Positions 9,701 to 17,855 are shown, counted from the stretch's first letter. The stretch is DNA of 35,242 bases from a bacterium (GCA_016781525.1 JADDQE010000195.1:1-35242); one strand, 5' to 3'. Made by a program: numbers and translations. The notes: generated by a model from the letters alone, not told the origin.

Positions 9701-9828
9701 AGCAGCGCGGACTTGCCGGCCCCATTATGCCCCGTTAGGCAGGCCACGTGCAGCCCCGCAAACTGCAGCGGCGGGACATCCTCTCCATAGCACATGAAGT
9801 TACGAACTTGGAGCTTTTCGGGGACCAT
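6754..9828 (-). CDS. sbcC: SbcC/Rad50-like SMC-family exonuclease subunit
   Basis: This 1024-residue protein is the ATPase subunit of an SbcCD/Mre11-Rad50-type nuclease, which processes hairpins and double-strand breaks in DNA. Seen in order: Walker A GHNGAGKS (33-40), a long Glu/Arg/Leu/Gln-rich coiled coil, a zinc hook CPVC (Cys511 and Cys514) at the exact middle, a second coiled coil, the ABC signature YSGGE (about 931-935), Walker B TLIIDE (about 961-966) and the H-loop THI (about 997). All key residues are intact. I use the ATG at 9828, preceded by AGGA, not the longer frame to 9897, which would include the promoter. The partner nuclease gene (sbcD/mre11) is not next to it and not in this window. 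It stands alone, downstream of an extended -10 promoter. Confidence 0.95.
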   Translation of the reverse strand: MVPEKLQVRNFMCYGEDVPPLQFAGLHVACLTGHNGAGKSALLDALTWALWGRARAKSDDDLITVGREEMEVALDFLLDDQLYRVIRRRKRGKRAGTTTLHVQVQERDGAWRNLSGDTVAETQTVISRILRIEYETFVNSAFLVQGRADEFTGRKPAERKQVLADILGLAEYEELERRSKDEANRLSKDLDIVESHLVRLQSEVEQRPRLEQALAEAQERVAMTEEELKDHEATLDELRQRVARLQERSERREHVRRSIEQHEQARGALHERMLATEASVQRFEAVIAERAAIEAGCEELQAAHAELELANLRREKAYKLKEELMQWQRLLDDMRHTLDSERRIVGDQLARVDEQIAQRARVHEEWTGLQQQLAEVRALQSEMGQLRDTESRLVEQQTRLLQLQVEAKELQGVVNVRRDALVAAQQEQQRRIVELDVQVATLPDLERQLRDVRSELLHLQSLADELATRRDELSAATQLQGELQAKYNVVEAQGKEIRGKLQLIEHDAAACPVCGSELGQDGLAHLTEQYEAERIALRQRIVELRQAQRANEAAIAAQRTAIEELELQVSKQVQAEARRATLALHHSQAREAQLKLDDANQTLHTLTEQLAARTYAQGEQARLRMLEEQLAELGQERVIRQELAATRAGIVRIERELQQAEHLQHRLARLDAERATIDAAEAQRPALFARYEELSAVLQAEAYGDRERKQRDAILAEGKALGYDKDAHAALRTRVDELKRWEQQARDLERALTYIVHEREQLSRDQAERLRIEQELAAQQRELAELELQLRAKVEVDAALRSGLVRQDQLLRQRDNSQNALGSTKAELERCLRYGHELETQQARAAQLRADLKLYEELTVAFGKKGIQAMLIETAIPELEQEANELLGRMTANQFHLSFETQRDTRRGDSTIETLDIRIADGAGTRDYQMYSGGEAFRINFAIRIALSKLLARRAGASLKTLIIDEGFGSQDGAGRDRMVEAINSIESDFERILVITHIQELKDMFQSQIEIKKTVDGSIWSLA

Positions 9829-9870
9829 ATGGCTTCCTAACGATAGCAGATAGAACAGGTATGCGTATAG

Positions 9871-9879
9871 ATTATAACA
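9871..9879 (-). promoter_or_regulatory. Extended -10 promoter of the sbcC-like gene
   Basis: The minus strand reads TGT TATAAT (9879-9871): a perfect -10 hexamer with the extended TGn element. No good -35 is present, which is usual for this promoter class. The start would be near 9864, giving a leader of about 36 bases. Confidence 0.65.
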
Positions 9880-9896
9880 AACGCAGCGCAAACACA

Positions 9897-9927
9897 CAGA
9901 GAACAGCGCCGACGGCGCTGTTCTCTG
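9897..9927 (-). terminator. Terminator-like hairpin after the peptide operon
   Basis: A perfect 14-bp stem (9897-9910 with 9914-9927) with a three-base loop lies 25 bases after the last gene of the second peptide operon. The T content downstream is modest (TGTGTTTG), so it is strong in stem and weak in tail. It separates that operon from the sbcC-like gene. Confidence 0.75.
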
Positions 9928-9952
9928 TTCCTGCGATCTTTTGACGATGCTT

Positions 9953-11023
9953 TTAGGCTACGGGCGCGCCCGTCTTGACCGGCACGTCGGCCTCGGCTGC
10001 CTGGTTCGGCAGCAGCTCGTTGACTTCGCGTGCACGGTGGCAGGCGGCAAAGTGGCCGCCGCCATAGTCGACGAAAGCAGGTTCCTCGACACGACAGATA
10101 TCGATGGCGATCGGGCAGCGTGTATGGAAGCGGCAGCCTGGCGGCGGGTTGATTGGGCTGGGAACGTCGCCCTGGAGAATGATGCGCTGGCGCTTCTTCT
10201 CAACTTGAGGGTCGGGAATCGGCACGGCCGAGAGCAGCGCTTGGGTATAGGGATGCAACGGTTGGCGGTACAACTCCTCGCTGTCCGCGAGCTCCACAAT
10301 CTTGCCGAGGTACATCACGGCGACACGATCGCTAATATGCTTCACCACGCTTAGGCCGTGCGCGATAAATAGGTACGTCAGGCCCAGCTGATCCTGCAGA
10401 TCCTCGAGCAGGTTGATAACCTGTGCCTGAATTGACACGTCAAGCGCCGATACGGGCTCGTCGCAGACCACAAAGTCCGGCTCAACGGCTAATGCCCGCG
10501 CGATACCGATACGCTGGCGTTGGCCACCCGAGAACTCGTGTGGATAGCGGTTGATAAAGTACGGGTTGAGGCCGACGACTTGTAGCAGCTCCTGCACGCG
10601 ATCGCGTACCGCTTTTTTGCCCTGCCGGAGCTTATGCACCTCGATCGGCTCGGCAATAATATCGCCAACGGTCATACGAGGGTTGAGCGAGGCGTACGGG
10701 TCTTGAAAGATCATCTGGATATCACGACGCATCCGCCGCATGTCGGCGCCCTTGAGCTTGGTCAGGTCGCGCCCTTCGAAGATGACCTCGCCGCTCGTCG
10801 GCTTGTACAGCTGTAAAATCGCTCGCCCCGCCGTCGACTTACCACAGCCCGACTCGCCGACCAGCCCCAACGTCTCGCCCCGATTAATCGTCATGCTGAT
10901 CCCGTCGACGGCCTTCACGGCTCCGACCTGGCGCTGGATCACGATGCCGCGCGTGATCGGGAAGTGCATTTTGAGGTCGCGCACCTCAAGCAGCGTATCG
11001 CCGTTTTTTTGCGCGTTACTCAT
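9953..11023 (-). CDS. Peptide ABC transporter ATP-binding protein, DppF/OppF type
   Basis: This 356-residue cytoplasmic ATPase powers the second peptide importer with its DppD-like partner. It shows Walker [10 protein letters not shown] (56-64), signature FSGGQ (164-168), Walker B FVVCDEP (184-190) and H-loop FIAHGLS, where the usual Asp after His is Gly. The C-terminal oligopeptide domain has [16 protein letters not shown] and four cysteines at 297, 303, 310 and 328. Their spacing (C-x5-C-x6-C-x17-C) is identical in the DppD-like partner and fits the iron-sulfur domain described for a bacterial DppD. It is the last gene of the operon, 88 bases after dppD. A possible internal extended -10 element (11094-11102) lies in that gap. 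The ATG at 11023 has AAGGA eight bases upstream. Confidence 0.95.
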   Translation of the reverse strand: MSNAQKNGDTLLEVRDLKMHFPITRGIVIQRQVGAVKAVDGISMTINRGETLGLVGESGCGKSTAGRAILQLYKPTSGEVIFEGRDLTKLKGADMRRMRRDIQMIFQDPYASLNPRMTVGDIIAEPIEVHKLRQGKKAVRDRVQELLQVVGLNPYFINRYPHEFSGGQRQRIGIARALAVEPDFVVCDEPVSALDVSIQAQVINLLEDLQDQLGLTYLFIAHGLSVVKHISDRVAVMYLGKIVELADSEELYRQPLHPYTQALLSAVPIPDPQVEKKRQRIILQGDVPSPINPPPGCRFHTRCPIAIDICRVEEPAFVDYGGGHFAACHRAREVNELLPNQAAEADVPVKTGAPVA

Positions 11024-11093
11024 CCATCATATCCTTCTACAAATGTAAGAGCGAAGACGGAGGAACCGTCGCTATTTTCCATCAGGCTGCACG

Positions 11094-11102
11094 ATTATAT
11101 CA
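11094..11102 (-). promoter_or_regulatory. Possible internal promoter before the dppF-like gene
   Basis: The minus strand reads TGA TATAAT (11102-11094), a perfect -10 with the extended TGn element, in the 88-base gap upstream of the dppF-like gene. There is no clear -35. It could give the last ATPase gene extra transcription, for instance if it is shared by other transporters. Confidence 0.4.
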
Positions 11103-11111
11103 CGAGCCGGG

Positions 11112-12173
11112 TTAGCGCGTCGGCTCCGAGACACGCTGGGTCACCGGTGCCTGGTTCTCGGTCTGAGCTTGTGGCGACAGGCCGTTCTTCTCAAGCCATG
11201 GTGCGTGGACGTCGAATAAACACGCAGCTCGCTGGTTGTGCGCAACGGGCCGGAGCGGAGGCGTCTGCTCGTAGCACACGTCCCGCACGTAGTCACAGCG
11301 CGGCGAGAACGGGCAAACCTCGGGCAAGTTGATCAGGTCCGGTGGCAGACCGCGGATCGGCTCAAGACGGTGCCCTCGGTTCTCGTCCAGACGTGGGATC
11401 GACTGCAGCAGCCCGATCGTGTAGGGCATGCGTGGGTCGGCAAAAATTTGCTCAGTCGCCCCTTCTTCGATCACCCGCCCGGCATACATCACGTTGACCC
11501 GGTCGGCCATGCCGGCGACCACGCCAAGGTCGTGCGTGATGATGATCACGGCCATGCCGAGCTCTTCTTGCAGTCGTCCGATCAGCTCAAGGATTTGGGC
11601 TTGAATCGTCACGTCCAGTGCAGTAGTGGGCTCGTCGGCAATCAACAGCTGCGGATTGCACGACAGCGCCATCGCGATCATCACACGCTGGCGCATACCG
11701 CCCGAGAACTGGTGCGGATAATCGTCGAGGCGCTTTTCCGGCGACGGAATACCCACCATGGCGAGCAGCTCGGCCGCACGATTGCGCGCCTCCTTGCCCG
11801 TCATCTTCATATGCAGCTCGAGCGTCTCGGTGATCTGCCGGCCGATGGTCAGCACCGGATTGAGCGACGTCATCGGGTCCTGGAAGATCATCGCGATATC
11901 TTTGCCGCGAATATTGCGCATCTCGTCATCGCTGTACTTGACGAGATCATCCCCGTCGAAAAGGATTTGACCGCCCACGATCTTGCCGGGCGGGTTTGGG
12001 ATCAAACGCATAATCGACAGCGATGTAACCGACTTGCCCGAGCCCGACTCACCCACAATCCCGAGGGTCTCGCCCTTGTCGACGTGGAACGACACATTGT
12101 TCACGGCTTTGACGACGCCATCCTGCGTGAAGAAGTGCGTCTCGAGATTCTTCACTTCCAACAATGGTGGCAT
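11112..12173 (-). CDS. Peptide ABC transporter ATP-binding protein, DppD/OppD type
   Basis: This 353-residue cytoplasmic ATPase is the other energy-coupling subunit of the second peptide importer. Walker A is GESGSGKS (41-48), the signature is FSGGM (156-160), Walker B is QLLIADEP, and the H-loop is [15 protein letters not shown]. The variant signature SGGM is usual for OppD/DppD. The C-terminal domain carries Cys287, 293, 300 and 318 with the same spacing as in the DppF-like partner, suggesting that both bind an iron-sulfur cluster. The ATG at 12173 has GGAG five bases upstream. It follows the dppC-like gene by 86 bases. Confidence 0.95.
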   Translation of the reverse strand: MPPLLEVKNLETHFFTQDGVVKAVNNVSFHVDKGETLGIVGESGSGKSVTSLSIMRLIPNPPGKIVGGQILFDGDDLVKYSDDEMRNIRGKDIAMIFQDPMTSLNPVLTIGRQITETLELHMKMTGKEARNRAAELLAMVGIPSPEKRLDDYPHQFSGGMRQRVMIAMALSCNPQLLIADEPTTALDVTIQAQILELIGRLQEELGMAVIIITHDLGVVAGMADRVNVMYAGRVIEEGATEQIFADPRMPYTIGLLQSIPRLDENRGHRLEPIRGLPPDLINLPEVCPFSPRCDYVRDVCYEQTPPLRPVAHNQRAACLFDVHAPWLEKNGLSPQAQTENQAPVTQRVSEPTR

Positions 12174-12259
12174 ACAAACTCCAAACTAGGGCTAGCCAAC
12201 AGCTGGCGGAAATCGTAGAGCAACAGTGCGCTATGGCCTGCTGGCCCTGTCGCTCTGAA

Positions 12260-13240
12260 CTATTTTGTTTCACGCGGATCAAGCGCGTCACGCAGACCAT
12301 CACCAATAAATGTAAAGGCAAGCATGACTGCCGCAATGCACAGCACCGGGAAGAGCAACATCCAGGGACCTGAGCTCAGCTGATTGTACCCCTCCTGCAC
12401 CATCACCCCCCAGCTGGTGGGAAACTGGTTAGTGGGATCAACCGACGGACGCATACCGACGGCGAGAAACGTCAACACTGACTCCCCGAGGATGAAGCCC
12501 GGAATCAGGAAGGAGATCGAGACAATAATAGGAGCAAACGTGTTCGGCAGCAGATGCTTCAACACAATCTGCCAACGTGGCGCGCCGACTGCCCGCGCGG
12601 CTTCCACGAATTCTTTCTGTTTGAGCGACAACACCTGCCCGCGCACCAGCCGCGCCATGCCGGTCCAGCTAACGAGCGCAAGCGCGACGAAGATGAGCAG
12701 CAAGCCATTGGCAGTTCGACCAAAGACGGTATCACGGAGCGCGACGTTCAAGGTAATCAAAAACAGGAGATCCGGGAACGAGGATACGATCTCTACCGAG
12801 CGCATCATAAGATTGTCGACCCAGCCTCCAGCGAAGCCGGAGATCAAGCCGATTGTAACGCCGACGAGGGTCACAAAAATTGTCGGCACCAGGCCCACAA
12901 TCATGGATACACGGGCAGCGTAAATCAGCTTCGAAAGCGTGTCGCGTCCCAGCGTATCGGTACCGAGCACGTGCTCAGGCACACCAGTTGTCCGTGGATT
13001 ACCGGTGTCAACCCACATTGGCGGCCGCAAGCTATTGCTGTTCGTCTGCAAGACAGGGTTATGAGGAGCCAGGAGCGGGGCGAAGATCGCAACGAGCACG
13101 AACATGACAATCACAACCAGGCCGACGACCGCGGCCTTATTACGGGTCAGGCGCCGCCATGCATCACCCCATAGCGTTCGCTGCCTCCGCTCGGTCTGGT
13201 CAAATGCACGCTGTTTTACAGCCGGTGCTGAAGTGGCCAT
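12260..13240 (-). CDS. Peptide ABC transporter permease, DppC/OppC type (second operon)
   Basis: This 326-residue inner-membrane channel subunit has a cytoplasmic N-terminal tail, a first membrane helix near residues 35-57 (AAVVGLVVIVMFVLVAIFAP), then HVLGTDTLGRDTLSKLI, the periplasmic motif of the DppC family. The EAA loop EAARAVGAPRW...HLLPN follows, and the end is GDGLRDALDPRETK. The loop after helix 1 is longer than in the first operon's copy, and the two proteins are clearly diverged, so the operons are not a recent duplication. The ATG at 13240 has GGAG nine bases upstream, and the gene lies 18 bases after the dppB-like stop. Confidence 0.95.
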   Translation of the reverse strand: MATSAPAVKQRAFDQTERRQRTLWGDAWRRLTRNKAAVVGLVVIVMFVLVAIFAPLLAPHNPVLQTNSNSLRPPMWVDTGNPRTTGVPEHVLGTDTLGRDTLSKLIYAARVSMIVGLVPTIFVTLVGVTIGLISGFAGGWVDNLMMRSVEIVSSFPDLLFLITLNVALRDTVFGRTANGLLLIFVALALVSWTGMARLVRGQVLSLKQKEFVEAARAVGAPRWQIVLKHLLPNTFAPIIVSISFLIPGFILGESVLTFLAVGMRPSVDPTNQFPTSWGVMVQEGYNQLSSGPWMLLFPVLCIAAVMLAFTFIGDGLRDALDPRETK

Positions 13241-13258
13241 GGCTTGCTACTCCATTCC

Positions 13259-14263
13259 TTACGTCAGACTGATGCGCGGGTCCACGACGCCATACACAAT
13301 ATCGACGATTAGATTCAAAAATGTCAAAAAGAAGGTGAACAGCAGGGCCGCGCCCATAATCATCGAATAATCGCGCTTTGCAATGGCATCGACAAAGAGC
13401 GTGCCGACACCAGGCACCTGAAACACCAGCTCGGTAAACAAGGTCCCGGTAATCAACCCCGCGAGCAGCGGCCCCATGACTGTTACAATCGGCAGCATCG
13501 CATTGCGGAAGACGTGACGCCAAATCACAGCCTGGCCACCCAAGCCTTTGGCTTGCGCTGTACGCACGTAGTCTTGCCGCTTAACCTCAAGGACGCTGGT
13601 GCGCGTAAGGCGGGCAATAAAGCCCATTGAGACCGCACCAAGCGTAATGGTCGGCAAAATCCAAGGTCGGACTGGATCGTTCCAATCCGGGATAACACTA
13701 AACCAGCGGAGCGTCACCGCGAAGATAATGATCAAAAACAAGCCGGTAATCAACGTCCCAAGTGCGACCGCCGTGGTGGCGAACAGCAGCGAAACATAGT
13801 CGATCCAGGTGTTTTGCTTCAGCGCGGCAAGCACGCCGAGCGGGATGCCCACGATTAGCGCAAAAGCAAATGCTTGCACGCCGAGGCGAGCAGAGTAGTA
13901 AAACCGGCTCGGCTTGTTGCGGCTACCCTTGAAGACTTCCTGCTGCACCGTCTTCGAGCCGCGCGAGGCGTAGGTTGGGCCGAAGTTGCCGCCGATAGCG
14001 CCCCATTTAATCTCGCGTTCCTTGGTCTTCGGATCGGTTTCGATATCAAAGAACATGTATCGGGTAAACTGACGCCACAGAGGCAGATCTAGGCCAAATC
14101 TTTGACGGAGCAATTTTTCGGTACGCGGCGGCAGCTGGCGCCGATCGGGATCGCGGTCGAACGGACCACCCGGCGTCATGCGCGCAATCGTAAAGGTAAC
14201 CAGCCCAACAAAAAAGAGCACAGGGAAAAACCATAAAAGACGGCGAATAATATACCTGGCCAT
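13259..14263 (-). CDS. Peptide ABC transporter permease, DppB/OppB type (second operon)
   Basis: This 334-residue inner-membrane channel subunit starts with MARYIIRRLLWFFPVLFFVG, the typical first helix, followed by TPGGPFD. An unusually long polar periplasmic segment of about 60 residues (about 66-122, rich in Lys, Thr and Gly) precedes the second helix. The EAA loop is RTAQAKGLGGQAV...HVFRNAMLP, and it ends YGVVDPRISLT. It is separated from the binding-protein gene by a 119-base gap with a perfect hairpin, and is closely followed by the dppC-like gene. The ATG at 14263 has AGGA upstream at a good distance. Confidence 0.95.
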   Translation of the reverse strand: MARYIIRRLLWFFPVLFFVGLVTFTIARMTPGGPFDRDPDRRQLPPRTEKLLRQRFGLDLPLWRQFTRYMFFDIETDPKTKEREIKWGAIGGNFGPTYASRGSKTVQQEVFKGSRNKPSRFYYSARLGVQAFAFALIVGIPLGVLAALKQNTWIDYVSLLFATTAVALGTLITGLFLIIIFAVTLRWFSVIPDWNDPVRPWILPTITLGAVSMGFIARLTRTSVLEVKRQDYVRTAQAKGLGGQAVIWRHVFRNAMLPIVTVMGPLLAGLITGTLFTELVFQVPGVGTLFVDAIAKRDYSMIMGAALLFTFFLTFLNLIVDIVYGVVDPRISLT

Positions 14264-14340
14264 ACACGTATCCTTGTCAGGCGACTCGTTGGGTATTTGC
14301 TACAACAATACTTGGTTATAGACCTTGATTAAGAGCGGCG

Positions 14341-14368
14341 TGGCGAGGGAACCATGGTTCCCTCGCCA
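14341..14368 (-). promoter_or_regulatory. Perfect 28-base palindrome between binding-protein and permease genes
   Basis: Bases 14341-14368 form a perfect palindrome (two 14-base arms) 14 bases after the binding-protein stop codon. No T tract follows on the minus strand. It most likely folds in the mRNA as a stabiliser or partial terminator, giving more binding protein than permease. It matches the position of the hairpin at 4254-4279 in the first operon, although the sequence differs. Confidence 0.7.
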
Positions 14369-14382
14369 CTTCCAACCAACAG

Positions 14383-16239
14383 TTACGGCTGGACTTGGAT
14401 GTTCTCCAGGTTGAAGAAGCCCGGCCAGTAATCAAGCGGGGTCACCGTCTCTTCAGTGATACCCTGCACCCACGGCTTGACCAGCGCCTGACCTGCCGAG
14501 TGGCTGGTAAAGATGATCGGAGCATCTTCGATCAGGAGCCGGTGGGCCTGGTTGTACGTCTCGAGGCGCTCTGGACCTTCTGGCGCGATGTCGGCCTGAG
14601 TGGTTAGCTCGTCCAACTGCGGGTTGCTGTAACCACCGCGCGCCTGCAGCACACCACCGGTTCGCCACAGCGAAATCCAGTTCTGCGGATCCGGATAGTC
14701 CGCGCACCAGCCCGACTGGTACATCTGAGGCAGCGTCTCCGGGCTCTTCAATAGCGCAGTGTAGGCCGTCGGATCGACCGGATCGAGCACGATGTCGACG
14801 CCCAGGTTCTCCCTGAACTGGTTGGCAATGAACTCCCAGCGGGTGCGGTTACGCGAGGTCGAGCCGAAGGTCGCCCTGATCTCGGGCAAGCCCTGGCCGT
14901 TTTCGAAGCCCGCGGTGGCAAGCGCGGCCTTCGCGGCTGCCGGATCGAACTTCAGCGCGTCGGTCTCCAGGAAGCCAGGGAAGCCCGGCGGGATGAACGA
15001 GTGAGCCGGCTCGCCAAGGCCCTGCAGCACGTCGCGCACCCACGCTTCACGGTCGAACGCCTGCGCGAAGGCACGGCGGACGTCGCGGTTGTCGAACGGC
15101 GCCTTGGTGACGTTGAAGCCAATGTAGCTCGTGCACGAGCCTGGGATGTCGATCACCTGCTGACTCAGCTGAGGATCAGCCTGCACCGCAGGCAAATCTT
15201 CCGCTGCGATATTCAGCACGTCGAGCTCGCCGGCCTGATAGGCCTGGAACGCGACCTGCGTCTCCTCGATCATGTTATACACGACACGCTGCAGCTTGAG
15301 CTCAGGCCCGCGCCAGTTCTCGTTGGGCTCGAAGACCGCCGTAGCAGCCGGGTCGAACTCGGTCAAGACGAAGGGGCCGTTGCCGATAAAGTTCTCCGGA
15401 TCGGTCCACCAGTCCTCGCCCGCCTCGACGTCCTGCTCGCGCACTGGTGCGCCAATCCAGAGGGCCGCCATCGACAGGAAGTAGGGCGCAGGGTTAACCA
15501 GCTGAATTTCCAGCGTCTGGTCGTCGATCGCCCGCACGCCGAAGTTGGCCTCCAGCGCCTCCATATCCAGCTCCGCCGTCTCGGTCACCGTCATGCCCTG
15601 GCACGCGACTGCCGAGTACTCGTCATAGCCGGCAATGATGCCGCACGGCAGCGACTGATACTCGCCCGCGGTCTCGGGGTTGGCCAGACGCTTCCACGCA
15701 TACTCAAAGTTCTGCGCGGTGACCGGCGTGCCATCCGAGTACTTCGAGTCAGGGTCGATGTTGAAGGTATAGGTCTTGCCGTCCTCGGAGATATCGACGC
15801 TTTCGGCGGCGGCAGGAACCGGCTTGCCTTCCTCGTCGAAGGTCATCAGTCCTTCGTACACCATCATGATGTGCTGAATTTCGACAACGAATGAGGCCTT
15901 CTGCGGGTCAAGGTTTTCGGGCTCATGACCCACAAGTCGCAGCACGCCAGCTTCAGCCGTACCCGTATCACCCGTGCCACCGGTGGCAGCCGACGCGTCC
16001 GGCGAGGTTGCGGCGGCTGGGGACGGCGAAGCTTCCGCTGCCGGCGAAGCGGCTGTGGTCTCTGATGCTGCAACCGAGGCGTCGGTTGTCGTGCCGGCTG
16101 CCGGGCTGGCTGCCGTGCTGCCAGTCGTGCCACCTGTCGCGCCTGGCGCTGGAGTGCCACCGCACGCCGCCAGGATTGGGAGAAGGAGTGCTGCGAACAG
16201 CACCCATGCAAGAGTTTTCTTCATCCGTAACAGATTCAT
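14383..16239 (-). CDS. Peptide-binding lipoprotein, family 5 solute-binding protein (second operon)
   Basis: This 618-residue extracellular lipoprotein of the SBP_bac_5 family would capture peptides for the DppBCDF system that follows. The N-terminus MNLLRMKKTL leads into a hydrophobic signal and the lipobox LAAC ending at Cys26. There is no twin-arginine motif, so it should use Sec, unlike the Tat-type protein of the first operon. A long Ala/Thr/Ser/Pro-rich linker (about residues 28-95) tethers the domain. The mature part has family motifs such as TYTFNIDPDSKYSDGTPVTAQNF and VRRAFAQAFDREAWV. I keep the ATG at 16239 because AAGGA lies about 11 bases upstream; the internal ATG at 16224 has no better site. 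Pairs of cysteines in the mature domain (for example LPCGIIAGYDEYSAVAC) may form disulfides. Confidence 0.95.
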   Translation of the reverse strand: MNLLRMKKTLAWVLFAALLLPILAACGGTPAPGATGGTTGSTAASPAAGTTTDASVAASETTAASPAAEASPSPAAATSPDASAATGGTGDTGTAEAGVLRLVGHEPENLDPQKASFVVEIQHIMMVYEGLMTFDEEGKPVPAAAESVDISEDGKTYTFNIDPDSKYSDGTPVTAQNFEYAWKRLANPETAGEYQSLPCGIIAGYDEYSAVACQGMTVTETAELDMEALEANFGVRAIDDQTLEIQLVNPAPYFLSMAALWIGAPVREQDVEAGEDWWTDPENFIGNGPFVLTEFDPAATAVFEPNENWRGPELKLQRVVYNMIEETQVAFQAYQAGELDVLNIAAEDLPAVQADPQLSQQVIDIPGSCTSYIGFNVTKAPFDNRDVRRAFAQAFDREAWVRDVLQGLGEPAHSFIPPGFPGFLETDALKFDPAAAKAALATAGFENGQGLPEIRATFGSTSRNRTRWEFIANQFRENLGVDIVLDPVDPTAYTALLKSPETLPQMYQSGWCADYPDPQNWISLWRTGGVLQARGGYSNPQLDELTTQADIAPEGPERLETYNQAHRLLIEDAPIIFTSHSAGQALVKPWVQGITEETVTPLDYWPGFFNLENIQVQP

Positions 16240-16343
16240 GAATTGTCTGTTCCTTGATCTACCGATAACGCGACAACGGACGGACTCGCCACGGGACTTG
16301 ACGTCGACATACTAATCGAGGCTCCTCCTTCCTTCTATATCAC

Positions 16344-16362
16344 GCCGCAGGTACGCTGCGGC
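16344..16362 (-). terminator. Small hairpin upstream of the binding-protein gene
   Basis: A 7-bp GC-rich stem (16344-16350 with 16356-16362) lies in the 135-base gap between the small gene at 16375 and the second binding-protein gene. It lacks a T tract. It may end transcription of the small upstream gene or be part of the operon leader. Confidence 0.35.
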
Positions 16363-16374
16363 CCCTTTCTTGAG

Positions 16375-16650
16375 CTATGCAAGCCGTACAGTCAAGGACG
16401 ACCACGACCGCAATACAAGCCCCATGCGACTAACCTCACAGCGGTGCAGTTCCATGCGTTCCTGATCGAGCTCGTTCTGTAAATCGGCGACGATTCGCTC
16501 CGCCAAACTATGCCATCGCTCGGCAACCATGGCTTCGGAGCTGGGCTCCGCGAACGCATGGCGCAACAACGCGCCTATTTCGTCTTTGTCGCAGCAAGTG
16601 GGGTCTTCTGGTACAAGTGCCCGATTGCTCGCGGGTTGTAACTGTTCCAT
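16375..16650 (-). CDS. Small hypothetical protein (91 aa)
   Basis: I do not recognise this protein. It would be a soluble acidic protein of 91 residues with two likely amphipathic helices (about 23-42 and 44-67, with AERWHSLAERIVADL and ELDQERMELHRC) and a hydrophobic, basic tail. Four cysteines are present, without a metal-site pattern I can name. I use the ATG at 16650; the frame continues upstream to a start codon at 16701, but the beginning is rich in mixed residues and less gene-like. No strong ribosome site is seen for either start. It lies on the same strand as the unrecognised gene upstream and the transporter operon downstream. It could be a false frame. Confidence 0.4.
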   Translation of the reverse strand: MEQLQPASNRALVPEDPTCCDKDEIGALLRHAFAEPSSEAMVAERWHSLAERIVADLQNELDQERMELHRCEVSRMGLVLRSWSSLTVRLA

Positions 16651-16772
16651 AAAGCAACTCGTTCTTGGGGACCGCATGGCACCAGGGTCCGATGTTAGCA
16701 CGCACGCTACGTGCTGTCAAACGAAGGTCCTAGACACACCTCCGTCTTTTGGACCAGGCTAGGCCGTACCTC

Positions 16773-17651
16773 CTACACAACATCTACGGGCGGCCGCTGG
16801 AGTATCTCCAGCACAGCCAACGCCTTCCGTGCATTCGCAACCGGGTCGGATGGAACCCAAAGCCCCTGCTGTCGCTCGTCGAAGCTAGCCGCCAGCCATC
16901 GAATAGTGCGACTCGCGGGCGCATTCGGCGCACCTGCAGGGCTGAGCGCCTGGCGCCAAACCTCGCTGTTTTGAAGCTGCTGACGGTAGCTTGCGCGCGT
17001 CAGCTGACTGTGCAGCAAGTGCCGCTGATACCCGACCGGCGGTGTCGTCGGCACTGCTTGTATGTAGGCTGTGTCGGCCCATGCCGGAGCTGCCAGGGGT
17101 AGCCAGCAGCGCGCCGGACTACTTGGCGCCGCGCCCGCCGCTCCCAGCACAAAGACATTGTGGGGCAGTACTCGTCCCGGTCGCCCGTGCGCCCGCAATG
17201 TTGCGGTCACCTCACGCTCAACCCAGCGCAAAGTGGTCGTAGGCTCGCCCGGCGTGTCCACCAGCACAAACCAGGCTTTACTCTGCTCGGCTGGGTCGAG
17301 AGCCGTGGCCACAAAATCGCCTAGCCGCAGCGCGGCGAACCGTTGCGCCATCGAGTCCACCCCGATCGGTCCATGAATATGCAGCGTTTGGCCGCTTCCG
17401 GAACCGACGATGTTTGCGGTTAACGCGTCCAAACAGCGCATCGCTCGCTCGCGCGTGGGTCCACACAACAACACCCACCAATGCAATTTGAGCCCGACAT
17501 AGATCGCTGTCGCAACATCTTGCGACTGACAACCCGTTGCCGCCGCACCACGCAGCCGTTCCAGCAGATGCTGCTCGCGTAAAGGCTGCGCCGTACCGCT
17601 CATCCGCGCTAGCAACAACGACGTCGCCAACGCTTGTGGTCTCCCATTCAT
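16773..17651 (-). CDS. Hypothetical protein with a degenerate P-loop/AAA-like pattern
   Basis: I do not recognise this 292-residue protein as a named family. Its layout resembles an AAA-type ATPase in which the catalytic residues have been lost. A strand and turn WWVLLCGPTRERA (58-70) sits where a Walker A would be. A hydrophobic strand WFVLVDTPGE (127-136) sits where Walker B would be. LPHNVFVLGAAG (162-173) resembles the sensor-1 strand of McrB-like proteins (normally ending GTMN). None of these keeps the Lys, the Asp-Glu pair or the sensor Asn. The rest is helical with two Trp-rich segments. I use the ATG at 17651 with AGGTG upstream rather than the GTG at 17678. It is divergent from the fmdB-like gene. 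The fold suggestion is an inference; ATP binding is doubtful. Confidence 0.7.
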   Translation of the reverse strand: MNGRPQALATSLLLARMSGTAQPLREQHLLERLRGAAATGCQSQDVATAIYVGLKLHWWVLLCGPTRERAMRCLDALTANIVGSGSGQTLHIHGPIGVDSMAQRFAALRLGDFVATALDPAEQSKAWFVLVDTPGEPTTTLRWVEREVTATLRAHGRPGRVLPHNVFVLGAAGAAPSSPARCWLPLAAPAWADTAYIQAVPTTPPVGYQRHLLHSQLTRASYRQQLQNSEVWRQALSPAGAPNAPASRTIRWLAASFDERQQGLWVPSDPVANARKALAVLEILQRPPVDVV

Positions 17652-17855
17652 GGTTGCACCTGTGATACGCCCTAGCACACGCTCAGCTGGATGCTCTGCC
17701 GCTCTGGCACGCGTGTCACATCGTCATTGATGTTTCGGCCGTATCCCTAACATATACGTCACCACGGTCGCAACAATTCGGTTCAAACTACGTTATGCTC
17801 CATGTACCGGTGGGTAGCCACAGCCATAGAGCTTGTGGCATGCATCAGGTGGCTT

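Noticed and set aside
15001..15894. 297-codon plus-strand frame opposite the second binding protein
   Set aside because: Arg/Leu/Val-rich shadow of a clear lipoprotein gene.
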